A stretch of DNA of 64,000 bases from Blautia glucerasea (GTDB taxonomy: Bacteria; Bacillota; Clostridia; Lachnospirales; Lachnospiraceae): contig NZ_JAAITU010000013.1 in the NCBI RefSeq assembly GCF_013304385.1, positions 22,120 through 86,119 on the forward strand, given 5' to 3'. Positions 16,048 through 24,661 of the stretch are shown piece by piece. The notes under the pieces are model-generated. The model was not told where the DNA came from and did no database searches. It saw nothing but the letters and a program-made list of their open reading frames with translations. The translations under genes were made by a program, and so were the position numbers. Numbering within the stretch: position 1 is the stretch's first letter; every line of letters begins with the position of its first letter.

Positions 16048-16799
16048 GTTCTATCGGGGAGATCAAAGGAGAATTTGAAAATGCCAGCCGGCAGGAATGG
16101 CCAGCGCTTTATGAGAAATATGGCAGCGACAGCCGCAGTGGTGTGCAGAAGCTTCTGGAGCAATACCATAAAAAAGAGGCTGCTTACCAGGCAGAGCTTG
16201 TGCGTACAGAGTCCCTGAAGGTATATGAGCATAAATACGAACATTTGGGATATGTGTGTGGGATTGATGAAGTGGGACGGGGACCGCTTGCCGGTCCGGT
16301 AGTAGCCTGTGCTGTGATCCTTCCCAAAGATTGTCAGATCCTGTATCTGAATGATTCCAAGCAGCTTTCTGCAAAGAAAAGAGAAGCTTTGTATCAGCAG
16401 ATCCTTGACCAGGCAGTGGCAGTGGGGCTTGGCATTGTAGGTCCTGCACGTATTGATGAGATCAACATCTTACAGGCTACTTATGAAGCGATGCGTCAGG
16501 CCATCAGCAAATTATCTGTGAAGCCACAGATCCTTCTGAATGATGCAGTAAGGATCCCGGGTGTGGAGATTCCTCAGGTATCTATTATCAAGGGAGATGC
16601 CAAAAGTGTATCCATTGCTGCTGCAAGTATTGTGGCAAAAGTTACCAGGGACCGGATGATGGAGGAATATGATCCTGTGATGCCGGAGTATGGCTTTGCT
16701 TCCAATAAAGGATATGGTTCCCAGGCACATATTCAGGCTCTTGAAAAGTATGGGCCATCCCCAATACACAGAGCTACCTTTATTAAAAATTTTATCTAG
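16044..16799 (+). CDS. rnhB: Ribonuclease HII
   Basis: Cleaves RNA in RNA-DNA hybrids and at single ribonucleotides in DNA. GIDEVGRGPLAGPVV gives Asp75 and Glu76; Asp104 in LNDSKQLS and a later Asp (KGDAKSVSIAAASI region follows it) complete the site. An N-terminal extension of about 65 residues precedes the core, as in Bacillus RnhB. ATG 16044 overlaps the ylqF stop and has GAGGAAA upstream; a GTG at 16017 would lie within ylqF. Length is then 251 residues. Confidence 0.94.
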   Translation: MSSIGEIKGEFENASRQEWPALYEKYGSDSRSGVQKLLEQYHKKEAAYQAELVRTESLKVYEHKYEHLGYVCGIDEVGRGPLAGPVVACAVILPKDCQILYLNDSKQLSAKKREALYQQILDQAVAVGLGIVGPARIDEINILQATYEAMRQAISKLSVKPQILLNDAVRIPGVEIPQVSIIKGDAKSVSIAAASIVAKVTRDRMMEEYDPVMPEYGFASNKGYGSQAHIQALEKYGPSPIHRATFIKNFI

Positions 16800-16902
16800 T
16801 AAAGTGAAAATTAAGGCAAGTCAATATGGTGGCTACTTAATGTTCACTGTGCCAGGCCGGCTTACGTTGGCTGGATTTTTACTGACATCAGGAGAGAGTG
16901 TT

Positions 16903-17262
16903 TTGAAAAGATGTGTAAATCAAAGGAAAATAGGCAGCTGCTATGAAAATCTTGCAGCTGATTTTCTTACAGAACATGGCTTACACATAAGAGAAAGAAA
17001 TTACAGGTGCCGGATAGGAGAAGTAGATCTGATTGCCATGGATGGGAAATATCTGGTGTTTGTAGAAGTGAAATACAGAAAAAACGGCAGCTATGGAAAT
17101 CCGCTGGCTGCTGTAAACCTTAAGAAGCAGCAGACTTTGGGGAAAGTGGCAGAGTATTACCTGTTGACCCATAAATGTACCGTAAATACGCCCTGCAGGT
17201 TTGACGTGATCGGGATCCTGGACGGAAAGGTGCAGTGGGTCCGGGATGCGTTTCAGCTATAA
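16903..17262 (+). CDS. YraN/UPF0102 family nuclease-fold protein
   Basis: A small protein with a restriction-endonuclease-like fold, found beside rnhB in many bacteria; role unproven. The core has GSCYENLAADFL, RNYRCRIGEVDLIAMD and LVFVEVKYRK, i.e. the E-D-ExK nuclease-like set. The start is placed at TTG 16903, which has CAGGAGAGAG 4-6 bases upstream and yields 119 residues, the usual family size. Longer in-frame starts (16690, 16839) would add sequence with no family match and partly overlap rnhB. Confidence 0.82.
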   Translation: MKRCVNQRKIGSCYENLAADFLTEHGLHIRERNYRCRIGEVDLIAMDGKYLVFVEVKYRKNGSYGNPLAAVNLKKQQTLGKVAEYYLLTHKCTVNTPCRFDVIGILDGKVQWVRDAFQL

Positions 17263-17292
17263 GATATACGACTATGGTGGAGGAAATGGCTT

Positions 17293-18150
17293 ATGAAGAT
17301 CCGTTGGCATAATGAACAACAGCCTAAAATGAAGATCAATGAAAATAACGGGGTTACGTACCTTACCTGGCCGGTGATCGATAAGATGCCATGGATCTGC
17401 CATGGCTTTAGTACCCGGCTTGGGGGAGTGAGCCAAGGATGTTTCTCTTCCATGAATCTGAGTTTTGCCAGAGGCGATGAAAAGGCGAATGTACTAGAGA
17501 ATTATAACAGGATCACAAAGGCTATAGGATGCAGTATGGAGGATCTTGTGGTGTCGCATCAGACCCATACCACCAATGTGCGGGTGGTAACTGACAAGGA
17601 CAGGGGGAAGGGTGTGCTATATCCCAGGGATTATCAGGATGTGGACGGTCTGGTGACGGATCAGCCTGGGATCGTACTTACTACATTTTATGCAGATTGT
17701 GTGCCCTTGTATCTGATCGATCCTGTACACAAGGCAATCGGATTATCCCATTCCGGGTGGAGAGGGACAAAAGGCAGGATGGGCCAGGCCACGATTAGGA
17801 AAATGAGGGAAGTTTATGGGACAAACCCGAAAGATCTGGTCGTTGCCATAGGACCATCAATTTGTCAGGAATGCTATGAGGTCAGTGAAGATGTGATCGA
17901 AGAATTTAAAATGGCCTTTCACAGTCGTCACTGGCAAAGTTTGTTCTATAAGAAGGAAAACGGCAAATATCAGCTGAATCTATGGGAGGCAAACCGGATC
18001 ATATTTATGGAAGCAGGAGTTTTGCCGGAAAATATCCATATGCCTGATCTTTGCACCTGCTGTAATCCGGATTTCCTTTTTTCACACAGGGCTTCCGGCG
18101 GAAAAAGAGGAAATCTGGCAGCTTTTCTCGGAATATATAATAACAAATAA
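17293..18150 (+). CDS. pgeF: Peptidoglycan editing factor PgeF (YfiH, laccase-domain family)
   Basis: YfiH/PgeF removes wrongly incorporated L-Ser from peptidoglycan precursors in E. coli; related proteins were earlier called polyphenol oxidases and have purine nucleoside activity. Visible motifs are QTHTTNV, FYADCVPLYL, LSHSGWRGTKGRMG and the C-terminal CTCCNPDFLFSHRASGGKRG; the His and Cys residues are the expected zinc ligands. Length 285 is normal. GGAGGA lies 8 bases before the ATG. It follows yraN closely and is 14 bases before the symporter gene. Confidence 0.88.
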   Translation: MKIRWHNEQQPKMKINENNGVTYLTWPVIDKMPWICHGFSTRLGGVSQGCFSSMNLSFARGDEKANVLENYNRITKAIGCSMEDLVVSHQTHTTNVRVVTDKDRGKGVLYPRDYQDVDGLVTDQPGIVLTTFYADCVPLYLIDPVHKAIGLSHSGWRGTKGRMGQATIRKMREVYGTNPKDLVVAIGPSICQECYEVSEDVIEEFKMAFHSRHWQSLFYKKENGKYQLNLWEANRIIFMEAGVLPENIHMPDLCTCCNPDFLFSHRASGGKRGNLAAFLGIYNNK

Positions 18151-18164
18151 AGGGGAATTTACGT

Positions 18165-19586
18165 ATGTTGATTACATTGATCGAAAAGGTATACCAGTTT
18201 TTATGGGGGGATCTGGTATATATACCGCTTCCAGGCGGAGGAAGTCTTGGGATTTCCCTTCTCATCTTATTTCTGATACCTGCAGGCATCTATTTTTCTG
18301 TACGTACACGGCTTCTGCCTGTTCGGCTGTTTCCGGATATGGTGAAAGCCCTAACAGAGAAAAAGACTCATAAAAGCAGTCTGTCATCCTTTCAGTCATT
18401 GTTGATTTCCACTGCTACCCGAGTAGGAATGGGGAATCTGGTAGGCGTTGTGGCGGCTATTTCAGCAGGAGGCGCCGGCGCTGTATTCTGGATGTGGGTG
18501 ACAGCGATCATTGGTTCTTCCACTGCCTTTGTAGAGGCAACGCTGGCCCAACTGTACAAAGAAAAAGATCCTCTTTATGGGGGATACCGAGGCGGCCCGG
18601 CTTATTATATCCACAGCTATATTGAACGGAAACAGGGGAAAAAGAGAAAGCATGTGGTAATTGCCACACTGTTTGCTATCTCAGGCCTGATCTGCTGGTG
18701 CGGGATCAGCCAGGTGATCAGTAATTCTGTGGTATCTTCTTTTAAAAATGCTTTTTCTGTACCGCCGATCGTAACAACCATTCTTCTGGTAGCCCTTGCG
18801 GCAGTGATCGTGCTTCGCAAAAATGCTACAGTAAAAGTTTTGGATATGATGGTTCCTTTTATGGCAGTGTGTTATTTTGCCATTACTGTTGTGATCATCC
18901 TGATGAATCTGGGAAACCTTCCGGGTGTGTTTTCAAGGATTTTTCAGGAGGCGTTCGGGATCCGACAGGTGGCAGCCGGAGGCTTTGGGGCAGTGCTTAT
19001 GAATGGAGTAAAAAGAGGGCTTTTTTCCAATGAAGCTGGATCCGGCTCTGCTCCTTGCGCAGCAGCCGCAGTAGAGTGCAGCAGTCCTGTAAAAGCAGGT
19101 CTTGTGCAGGCGCTGGGAGTATTTATCGATACAGTTGTGATCTGCAGCTGTACTGCATTCATCATGCTTCTTGCTCCTGAAGACCTGACTGCCGGTCTTA
19201 CCGGGATGGATCTGATGCAGAAAGCCATGGAGTACCATCTTGGCAGGTTTGGAGTAATATTTATTGCAGTAACCCTGTTCCTGTTCAGCTTTTCCACTTT
19301 TCTCGGGATTTTGTTTTATGCAAGAAGTAATGTTGCCTACATTTTCGGAGACAAATGGTGCTGGCAAACTGCTTATAAGGTACTGGCACTGGTAATGCTT
19401 TTTATTGGCGGTCTGGCAGCGTATACCTTTGTGTGGGATCTGGGAGATGTGGGAATCGGTTTGATGACGATCTTCAATATTATATTGCTTTATCCGCTGG
19501 GTGGGGAAGCATTGGCAGAATTGAAGAAATACGAGAAAGAGAAAAAGACGGAGAAAATATCTGGAGCTTATAAGGCGATGCAGTAA
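18165..19586 (+). CDS. Alanine/glycine:cation symporter (AGCS family)
   Basis: Sodium- or proton-driven uptake of alanine or glycine across the membrane. The 473 residues have about ten to eleven hydrophobic segments. Family signatures are RVGMGNLVGVVAAISAGGAG, AFVEATLAQLYK, YRGGPAYYI and the region GLFSNEAGSGSAPCAAAAV. The C-terminus is short and charged. AAAGGGGA precedes the ATG by about 8 bases, and the gene follows pgeF by 14 bases. A large hairpin shared with prs lies downstream. Confidence 0.92.
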   Translation: MLITLIEKVYQFLWGDLVYIPLPGGGSLGISLLILFLIPAGIYFSVRTRLLPVRLFPDMVKALTEKKTHKSSLSSFQSLLISTATRVGMGNLVGVVAAISAGGAGAVFWMWVTAIIGSSTAFVEATLAQLYKEKDPLYGGYRGGPAYYIHSYIERKQGKKRKHVVIATLFAISGLICWCGISQVISNSVVSSFKNAFSVPPIVTTILLVALAAVIVLRKNATVKVLDMMVPFMAVCYFAITVVIILMNLGNLPGVFSRIFQEAFGIRQVAAGGFGAVLMNGVKRGLFSNEAGSGSAPCAAAAVECSSPVKAGLVQALGVFIDTVVICSCTAFIMLLAPEDLTAGLTGMDLMQKAMEYHLGRFGVIFIAVTLFLFSFSTFLGILFYARSNVAYIFGDKWCWQTAYKVLALVMLFIGGLAAYTFVWDLGDVGIGLMTIFNIILLYPLGGEALAELKKYEKEKKTEKISGAYKAMQ

Positions 19587-19660
19587 CAAAGAACCTGCGT
19601 ACAAGCAGATTCTTTAAACCAACACCTGATTTGTTAGGTTTTAGTGGCAGAGGAACATGT

Positions 19661-19713
19661 AAAAAGGCACAGTCAACGGATTTGGTTACCGCAGACTGTG
19701 CCTTTAGTTTTAT
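19661..19713. terminator. Bidirectional terminator between symporter gene and prs
   Basis: AAAAAGGCACAGTC at 19661-19674 and GACTGTGCCTTTAGTTTT at 19694-19711; T-runs are present on both strands, the better one reading from prs. Confidence 0.85.
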
Positions 19714-19726
19714 TCATTATATGGAA

Positions 19727-20896
19727 TCATGCATTGACTCTTTTCATCAGGGACATGATCTTCTCATTGCTGGAACGTACCTTCTCAACGGATACATCAT
19801 GGTTGATGATATCGATAATGCTTGCAAGGTATTTGCTCATATTTGCTTCTACATAGTATGGCTTTGTGAGAAGCTCTGGAATACGGTAATTCAGGTTGGT
19901 GGTGATCACTTTATCGATCCATCCCTTTTCGTAGTATTCATCAAATTTGGCAAGTCCATCTGTGAAAAGACCATAAGTGGTGCATACAAATACACGTTTT
20001 GCATGACGCTCCTTGATCTGCTTTGCCACATCCAGCATACTCTCGCCAGAGGAAATCATATCATCGATGATAACAACATCCTTGCCTTCTACAGAATCAC
20101 CAAGAAATTCGTGGGCTACGATAGGATTCTTGCCGTTTACGATCACAGAATAGTCCCTGCGCTTATAGAACATACCCATGTCAACGCCCAGAATATTGGA
20201 GAAATATACGGCTCTTGACATAGCTCCCTCGTCCGGGCTGATGATCATCAGATGATCATTATCAACCTTGAAATCAGGAACACTTTTTACAAGTGCTTTC
20301 AGGAACTGATACGTAGGGAAGAAATTATCAAAACCACTTAAAGGAATGGAATTCTGTACTCGGGGATCGTGTGCGTCAAAGGTAATAATATTGGAAACAC
20401 CCATCTCGCCAAGCTCCCGAAGTGCAAGTGCACAGTCTAAAGACTCTCTCTTGGAACGGCGATGCTGACGTCCTTCATAAAGGAAGGGCATGATCACACT
20501 GATACGATGTGCTTTTCCTGTGGCAGCGGAAATGATCCTTTTAAGATCCTGAAAATGATTATCCGGGGACATGTGATTCTCATGGCCGCATACGCTGTAG
20601 GTAAGGCTGAAATTAGTAACATCTACCATAACAAAAAGGTCTGTACCGCGGACAGATTCTTTGATGATTCCTTTGCCTTCGCCAGTACCGAAACGCGGAC
20701 ATTCACAGTCTACAAGAAAAGTTTCTTCGCTGTAACCCTGTGGTATAATACTTAATTTCTTATTTTCCACCAGTTCTTTACGGAATTTTACCAGCTTTTT
20801 GTCTACTTCCTCTGCCAGATCCCGGCATCCTGCCAGTGCTGCGATCCGAATCGGGGCAACAGGTATAGATTTTTCAAGCAATTCAATATTGGGCAT
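19727..20896 (-). CDS. prs: Ribose-phosphate pyrophosphokinase (PRPP synthetase), long divergent form
   Basis: Makes PRPP from ribose 5-phosphate and ATP for nucleotide, His and Trp synthesis. The PRPP loop DVVIIDDMISSGES and the FDAHDPRVQNSIP segment identify it. At 389 residues it is about 70 longer than classical Prs, with an N-terminal extension, and the ATP-site region reads FLYEGRQHRRSKRES instead of the usual YARQDRK-type sequence; this longer type seems common in Lachnospiraceae (recollection). TAGGAGGAATATT precedes the ATG. It is a single-gene unit with its own promoter and terminator. Confidence 0.9.
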   Translation of the reverse strand: MPNIELLEKSIPVAPIRIAALAGCRDLAEEVDKKLVKFRKELVENKKLSIIPQGYSEETFLVDCECPRFGTGEGKGIIKESVRGTDLFVMVDVTNFSLTYSVCGHENHMSPDNHFQDLKRIISAATGKAHRISVIMPFLYEGRQHRRSKRESLDCALALRELGEMGVSNIITFDAHDPRVQNSIPLSGFDNFFPTYQFLKALVKSVPDFKVDNDHLMIISPDEGAMSRAVYFSNILGVDMGMFYKRRDYSVIVNGKNPIVAHEFLGDSVEGKDVVIIDDMISSGESMLDVAKQIKERHAKRVFVCTTYGLFTDGLAKFDEYYEKGWIDKVITTNLNYRIPELLTKPYYVEANMSKYLASIIDIINHDVSVEKVRSSNEKIMSLMKRVNA

Positions 20897-20944
20897 AATA
20901 TTCCTCCTAAAGTATTAAGATGCAAAAAGAACGCTCATCTCTTA

Positions 20945-20973
20945 TTTATAACATCAGAGCCAGGTAAGGTCAA
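20945..20973 (-). promoter_or_regulatory. prs promoter
   Basis: On the minus strand: TTGACC (20973-20968), 17-bp spacer, TATAAA (20950-20945). Confidence 0.75.
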
Positions 20974-21280
20974 GGCATTTGTTGATTTTTGTACCTGAAA
21001 GCAGAAAAAACGGGGCACTGTTTTAAAAAAAGAACAAAACGAAAGACATATAATAAATGCGAATAGAATAATCAAATCTGTAAATAAATGATGTTTTTTG
21101 CATTTGCTGTGACGAAGAATTAAAGATAATTGATTATATTCAATGATTTTATAAATATATGCGTTATAATTATAAAAAAATGGCACATTATATTGTAAAA
21201 TACAAATAAAAGTGGGTCAGTTTATGCTTTTTTAGAAATGGATCTGCTTGCTACAGAGCCACATAACAGGGAGGAATGAA
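20974..21280. other. AT-rich intergenic region before the fibre operon
   Basis: No gene is visible between the prs promoter and the signal peptidase start. The region is strongly AT-rich. It has a TATAAT at 21165-21170 with no convincing -35 box and a palindromic ATTGATTATATTCAAT at about 21129-21144 that could be an operator. The promoter of the 19-kb operon is presumably here, but I cannot place it. Confidence 0.5.
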
Positions 21281-21934
21281 ATGAAGCAGACACAGGAAAA
21301 AGAGAAAAATTCTCTTGGACATAAGATACTTACAGGCATTGGCATTATATTATGCGTGATCTTGATTCCTATATTGGTGATCAACTGTACACTGATCATC
21401 AAAAGTTATACGAATAAAGATCAGGTTCCCAGTATCAGCGGGATTTTTCCTATGATAATACTTACTGACAGTATGTATCCGGAGTTTGAATCCGTCGATC
21501 TGATCATTTGCAATACAGCTGAGCCGGAGGAAATTAAGGTCGGTGATGTGATCTGTTTTTATGATCCGGCAGGAAATGGCACTGCCACAGTTACCCATCG
21601 TGTTCAGGAAGTTGTTACAGATGATGAAGGCAATCTGGCATGGATCACCAAGGGTGATGCCAATAATACAGAGGATCTGCCTACCGTTCCAGCAAAAAAT
21701 CTGATCGGTGTATATAAGACCCGCTTGAAAGGACTTGGCAATGTGGCCGTGTTCATGCAGACTACCCAGGGCCTGATCATTTGTGTGATCTGCCCGATCA
21801 TCTTTCTGGTGGCTTATGATGTGATTCGTCGCCGGGCATATGAAAAGTCCAAGAAGAAGGATACAGACGCACTTCTTGCTGAGTTGGAAGCACTTCGTGC
21901 GGAAAAAGAGAAAAACAATTCAAAGGATATTTGA
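21281..21934 (+). CDS. sipW: ER-type signal peptidase I (SipW-like), first copy
   Basis: Processes TasA-type precursors rather than ordinary secretory proteins. A Ser-His dyad replaces Ser-Lys: Ser64 in TDSMYPEF and His106 in VTHRVQEV, followed by WITKGDANNTED, the archaeal/eukaryotic-type signature seen in Bacillus SipW. Membrane segments lie at about 15-41 and 170-190, with a charged C-terminal helix. GGGAGG lies about 7 bases before ATG 21281, giving 217 residues. It opens an operon encoding SipW-dependent substrates and a second copy of this enzyme. Confidence 0.9.
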   Translation: MKQTQEKEKNSLGHKILTGIGIILCVILIPILVINCTLIIKSYTNKDQVPSISGIFPMIILTDSMYPEFESVDLIICNTAEPEEIKVGDVICFYDPAGNGTATVTHRVQEVVTDDEGNLAWITKGDANNTEDLPTVPAKNLIGVYKTRLKGLGNVAVFMQTTQGLIICVICPIIFLVAYDVIRRRAYEKSKKKDTDALLAELEALRAEKEKNNSKDI

Positions 21935-22103
21935 TTCCGGGATGCCACATCGGAATTAGATATAAATTAAATCCTGTTCCGGAAGGTGAGGAATGGTCTT
22001 GACCGTTCCGGCATTATCGGAATGGCGAACCGCCTGTTCTGTGGAACGGCGAGGAGCATTCCTGACAACCGGGAACGCGAGAAAGAAGGGAGAAAAAAGA
22101 ACT
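21935..22103 (+). promoter_or_regulatory. Structured leader before the first TasA-like gene
   Basis: This GC-richer spacer can fold several ways. GGAATGG at 21990-21996 pairs with CCGTTCC at 22003-22009, and the same CCGTTCCG also pairs with CGGAATGG at 22018-22025, so the two hairpins exclude each other. ATTCCG/CGGAAT at 21934-21956 and GTTC/GAAC near 22036-22047 add smaller stems. GGGAG near 22088 is the ribosome site. A regulatory switch or RNA-stability element is possible but unproven. Confidence 0.4.
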
Positions 22104-22748
22104 ATGAGAAAAAACAAAATGATGCGTGCTGCATCCGGTCTTCTGGTTGCAGTTCTTCTGAGCACATGTGCAATCTCCGGTACTTTTGCGAAGTATACTA
22201 CTTCTGTAAGCAGTAGTGACAAAGCAAGGGTTGCAACTTGGGGCTTTACTCAGACGTCCATTAGCCTTACAGATTTGTTCAAGACAACATATGATAAAAA
22301 TGTGCTGGGTACTGCTGACGTGATTGCACCAGGTACAACAAATTCAGCAACATTTACATTTAAATATGATGGACAGGAAACAGCTCCAGAAGTTGCATAC
22401 ACTTTTAAAGTAGACACCACTGGAAGTACAATTGCTGAAGATATTAAGAACAATCCCAATATTGTATGGCAATTAGACAATGGACCAGAGGGAGATTGGG
22501 ATACATTGCTTGCCAATATTAAGAATTTGTCAGGTGATGCTACTGGAGAAAAGACATATCAGCCTGGACAGCTGCCAACTGGTTTTACAGCTGCTGATGA
22601 TGTACATACAATTACATGGAATTGGAAGTTTGAGACAGAAGGAACTGGCATGAATGCTCAGGATGTAAAAGATACCGCTATGGGCAACAAGGTTAAACTT
22701 GATGAAGTTACCCTGAAGATCACCGTTACTGCAACCCAGATCGACTAA
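22104..22748 (+). CDS. TasA-like protein with SipW-dependent signal peptide
   Basis: Probable major fibre or surface subunit. The N-terminus is a SipW-type signal peptide: hydrophobic core at about 8-27, then SGTFAKYTTSVSSSDKARVA, close in pattern to TasA/camelysin proteins. The mature part of about 185 residues is beta-rich, low in Cys, and includes AMGNKVKLDEVTLKITVTATQ at its end, a TasA-type closing strand. The start is placed at 22104; longer in-frame frames would extend into the structured leader. It lies directly after sipW and before a strong terminator, suggesting that it is made in excess over later products. Polymer formation is inferred from family, not seen. Confidence 0.82.
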   Translation: MRKNKMMRAASGLLVAVLLSTCAISGTFAKYTTSVSSSDKARVATWGFTQTSISLTDLFKTTYDKNVLGTADVIAPGTTNSATFTFKYDGQETAPEVAYTFKVDTTGSTIAEDIKNNPNIVWQLDNGPEGDWDTLLANIKNLSGDATGEKTYQPGQLPTGFTAADDVHTITWNWKFETEGTGMNAQDVKDTAMGNKVKLDEVTLKITVTATQID

Positions 22749-22789
22749 TCCATCTGCCTGCATTAGTAACAATGCGAAAGTGATTCCTA

Positions 22790-22837
22790 CCAGAGAATCC
22801 TCTTCCCAGTGGCAGGGAAGAGGGGCTTCTGGTTTTT
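22790..22837 (+). terminator. Internal terminator after the first TasA-like gene
   Basis: CCAGAGAATCCTCTTCCC, a 7-base loop, GGGAAGAGGGGCTTCTGG and TTTTT: a long, nearly perfect stem. No promoter was recognised between it and the next gene, so it is probably a partial terminator. Confidence 0.8.
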
Positions 22838-23012
22838 CAAAGAAGGAGAGACATCTGCTTTTTTGAAAAGCCAAAAGCTACAGGAAAGAGAATAGATAAC
22901 ATAGCAGATAACACATAACAGATAATAACAGATACCATACAGAAGCAGCAATAAATCTGAAATAATAACAGAAACCACATAGAATGATCCGGGAACAGGA
23001 GGAAGGGACAAT

Positions 23013-24020
23013 ATGCCGGAGAGACAATTACAGAGAATAAAATTACATAATCAGGAGCGAATCCTCTGGCCTGCAGTTATTTTACTGGCAGTGATGGTGA
23101 TCGCCACAGCAGCTCTGGTTGGCACCTATCTATTTCCTTTTATCAGAAAGAGCGATTGTGAGATCAGCCTGTACCAAGGACAGACTTATTCTGAAAAGCA
23201 GCAGCTGTCAAAGAATAAAGCAACCACAGGCAGCAGTACCGGAACTTCATCTGGCAGTATGACCGGCAGCGGTGCAGGAACGACTGTGGGAAATACCACT
23301 ACAGGGAGCACATCTGCAGGCAATAACTCTACCGGCAGCACAGCAGGCAATGCAAATGCTGGTCTTCAGGTTTCAGATGACCAACAGATCTGGAGCACGG
23401 ATACCTCCATTGATCTTTTTCATATCCGATATACCAATGGATACGGAGAGATTTCTGTGCAAGGGGAAAACGGTGATAAGATCGTAGCACCTGGTACAGA
23501 TGGACAATATACCTTTTCCCTGAAAAACACAGGGAGCAAAGAAGCTGACTATAAGGTCTGGATAGAGGCAGGTACAAGCTCAGGAGATATAGATTTTCCG
23601 GTGCTTACAAAAATGAAGAATACAGACGGATGGCTTCTTGGAAGTGATGATACATGGGAAAATGCAGAAGACCTGAACGGTGTATCTGCCCAGGGACAGA
23701 TGGAAGCTGGGAAAAGCCAGGATTACACCATTTACTGGCAGTGGCCGTTTGAGCAGGAGGAAGATGAAAGGGATACAGCTCTTGGAAATCTTAATGATGG
23801 ACAGAAACTTACCTATACAGTTACCATCCACACACAGGTTTCTATGGATACAGACAGCGGCGCAGCAGACAGAAGCCAGGGCACAGCCATAAACTCAGTT
23901 AAGACAGGCGACTATACACCGGTTATAAGGTGGATCCTGATCCTGACGGCAGCTGCAGCAGTGTTTGGCATGGGATTGTACTTTATATATAAAAGGAAGA
24001 AAGAACAGGACAGATCATGA
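23013..24020 (+). CDS. TasA-like surface protein with C-terminal membrane tail
   Basis: A membrane- or wall-attached relative of the TasA-like proteins. A membrane segment at about 19-42 ends in VGTYLFPF, similar to a SipW-type cleavage region. Residues about 65-112 are a Gly/Ser/Thr/Asn linker. The beta domain (about 120-290) has ISVQGENGDKIVAPGTDG and FSLKNTGSKEADYKVWIE, the TasA-type core with the RDTALGN motif near its end. The C-terminus is SVKTGDYTPV, a hydrophobic stretch and KRKKEQ; this resembles a sortase signal without the LP of LPxTG. It may anchor the fibre to the cell. The stop overlaps the second sipW (ATGA). Confidence 0.75.
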   Translation: MPERQLQRIKLHNQERILWPAVILLAVMVIATAALVGTYLFPFIRKSDCEISLYQGQTYSEKQQLSKNKATTGSSTGTSSGSMTGSGAGTTVGNTTTGSTSAGNNSTGSTAGNANAGLQVSDDQQIWSTDTSIDLFHIRYTNGYGEISVQGENGDKIVAPGTDGQYTFSLKNTGSKEADYKVWIEAGTSSGDIDFPVLTKMKNTDGWLLGSDDTWENAEDLNGVSAQGQMEAGKSQDYTIYWQWPFEQEEDERDTALGNLNDGQKLTYTVTIHTQVSMDTDSGAADRSQGTAINSVKTGDYTPVIRWILILTAAAAVFGMGLYFIYKRKKEQDRS

Positions 24021-24661
24021 AAAATGCAAAAAGAAAGACAAGTCCGGTTCTGAGAAGGATCCTGCTTGCGGTGATTGGTCTGATCCTGGGAGTGAATGTG
24101 TATTTTGCAAATGCATCCGGGATCGGAGGCAATCATCTGCCAATGCCCTTTGGCTATGGGATCGCCAATGTGCTTTCTGGCAGTATGGAACCTACGTTTT
24201 CCAAAGGAGCCTTGCTTTTAGTAAAAGAAGAAAAACAGACAGAACCAGGACAGATCGTTGTATATCAGTCAGGTCAGGAGCTGATCGTCCATCGTGTGAT
24301 CCGGATCGAGGGAAATCTGGTGACTACAAAGGGCGATGCCAATGAAGCTGCAGATCCGGTTTTTGATGCAAGCCAGATCAAAGGAGTGGTGGTGGGCTGG
24401 ATCCCCTTTCTTGGAAGCTTGGTCAGTTTTTTGAAAACACCGGTGGGGATCATTTTGCTGCTGATATGTGCAGTGCTCTTGATGGAAGGCTCTTTCAGAA
24501 AGCAGAAGGTATCAGATGACCGACAGCTGGAAGGAATCAAGGAAGAGATCCGCAGGCTGAAAGAAGAGATGAACCAGGGCGAAACAATAAAGACAGAGAA
24601 CACACAGGAATCCAAGAACAGAAAGGAGAGAGAAGATGGAGAAGGAAAACAGAATCAGTAG
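24017..24661 (+). CDS. ER-type signal peptidase I (SipW-like), second copy
   Basis: A second Ser-His signal peptidase: Ser56 in LSGSMEPTF, His92 in IVHRVIRIEG, then TTKGDANEAADP. Membrane segments lie at about 13-31 and 145-160. The C-terminal 60 residues are highly charged and form a likely helix (LEGIKEEIRRLKEEMNQ). It differs clearly from the first copy, so the two may serve different substrates. Four bases overlap the preceding gene and 26 bases overlap the following one, implying tight co-translation. Confidence 0.88.
   Translation: MKNAKRKTSPVLRRILLAVIGLILGVNVYFANASGIGGNHLPMPFGYGIANVLSGSMEPTFSKGALLLVKEEKQTEPGQIVVYQSGQELIVHRVIRIEGNLVTTKGDANEAADPVFDASQIKGVVVGWIPFLGSLVSFLKTPVGIILLLICAVLLMEGSFRKQKVSDDRQLEGIKEEIRRLKEEMNQGETIKTENTQESKNRKEREDGEGKQNQ

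Noticed and set aside
16690..16902. A longer N-terminus for the YraN-family protein
   Set aside because: The extra residues overlap rnhB in another frame or read through a spacer, and the family begins at about the TTG start at 16903.
22850..23000. A short-repeat array (ATAACAGATAA-like units) as a CRISPR or regulatory array
   Set aside because: The units are irregular, very short and A-rich, with no constant repeat or spacer length.
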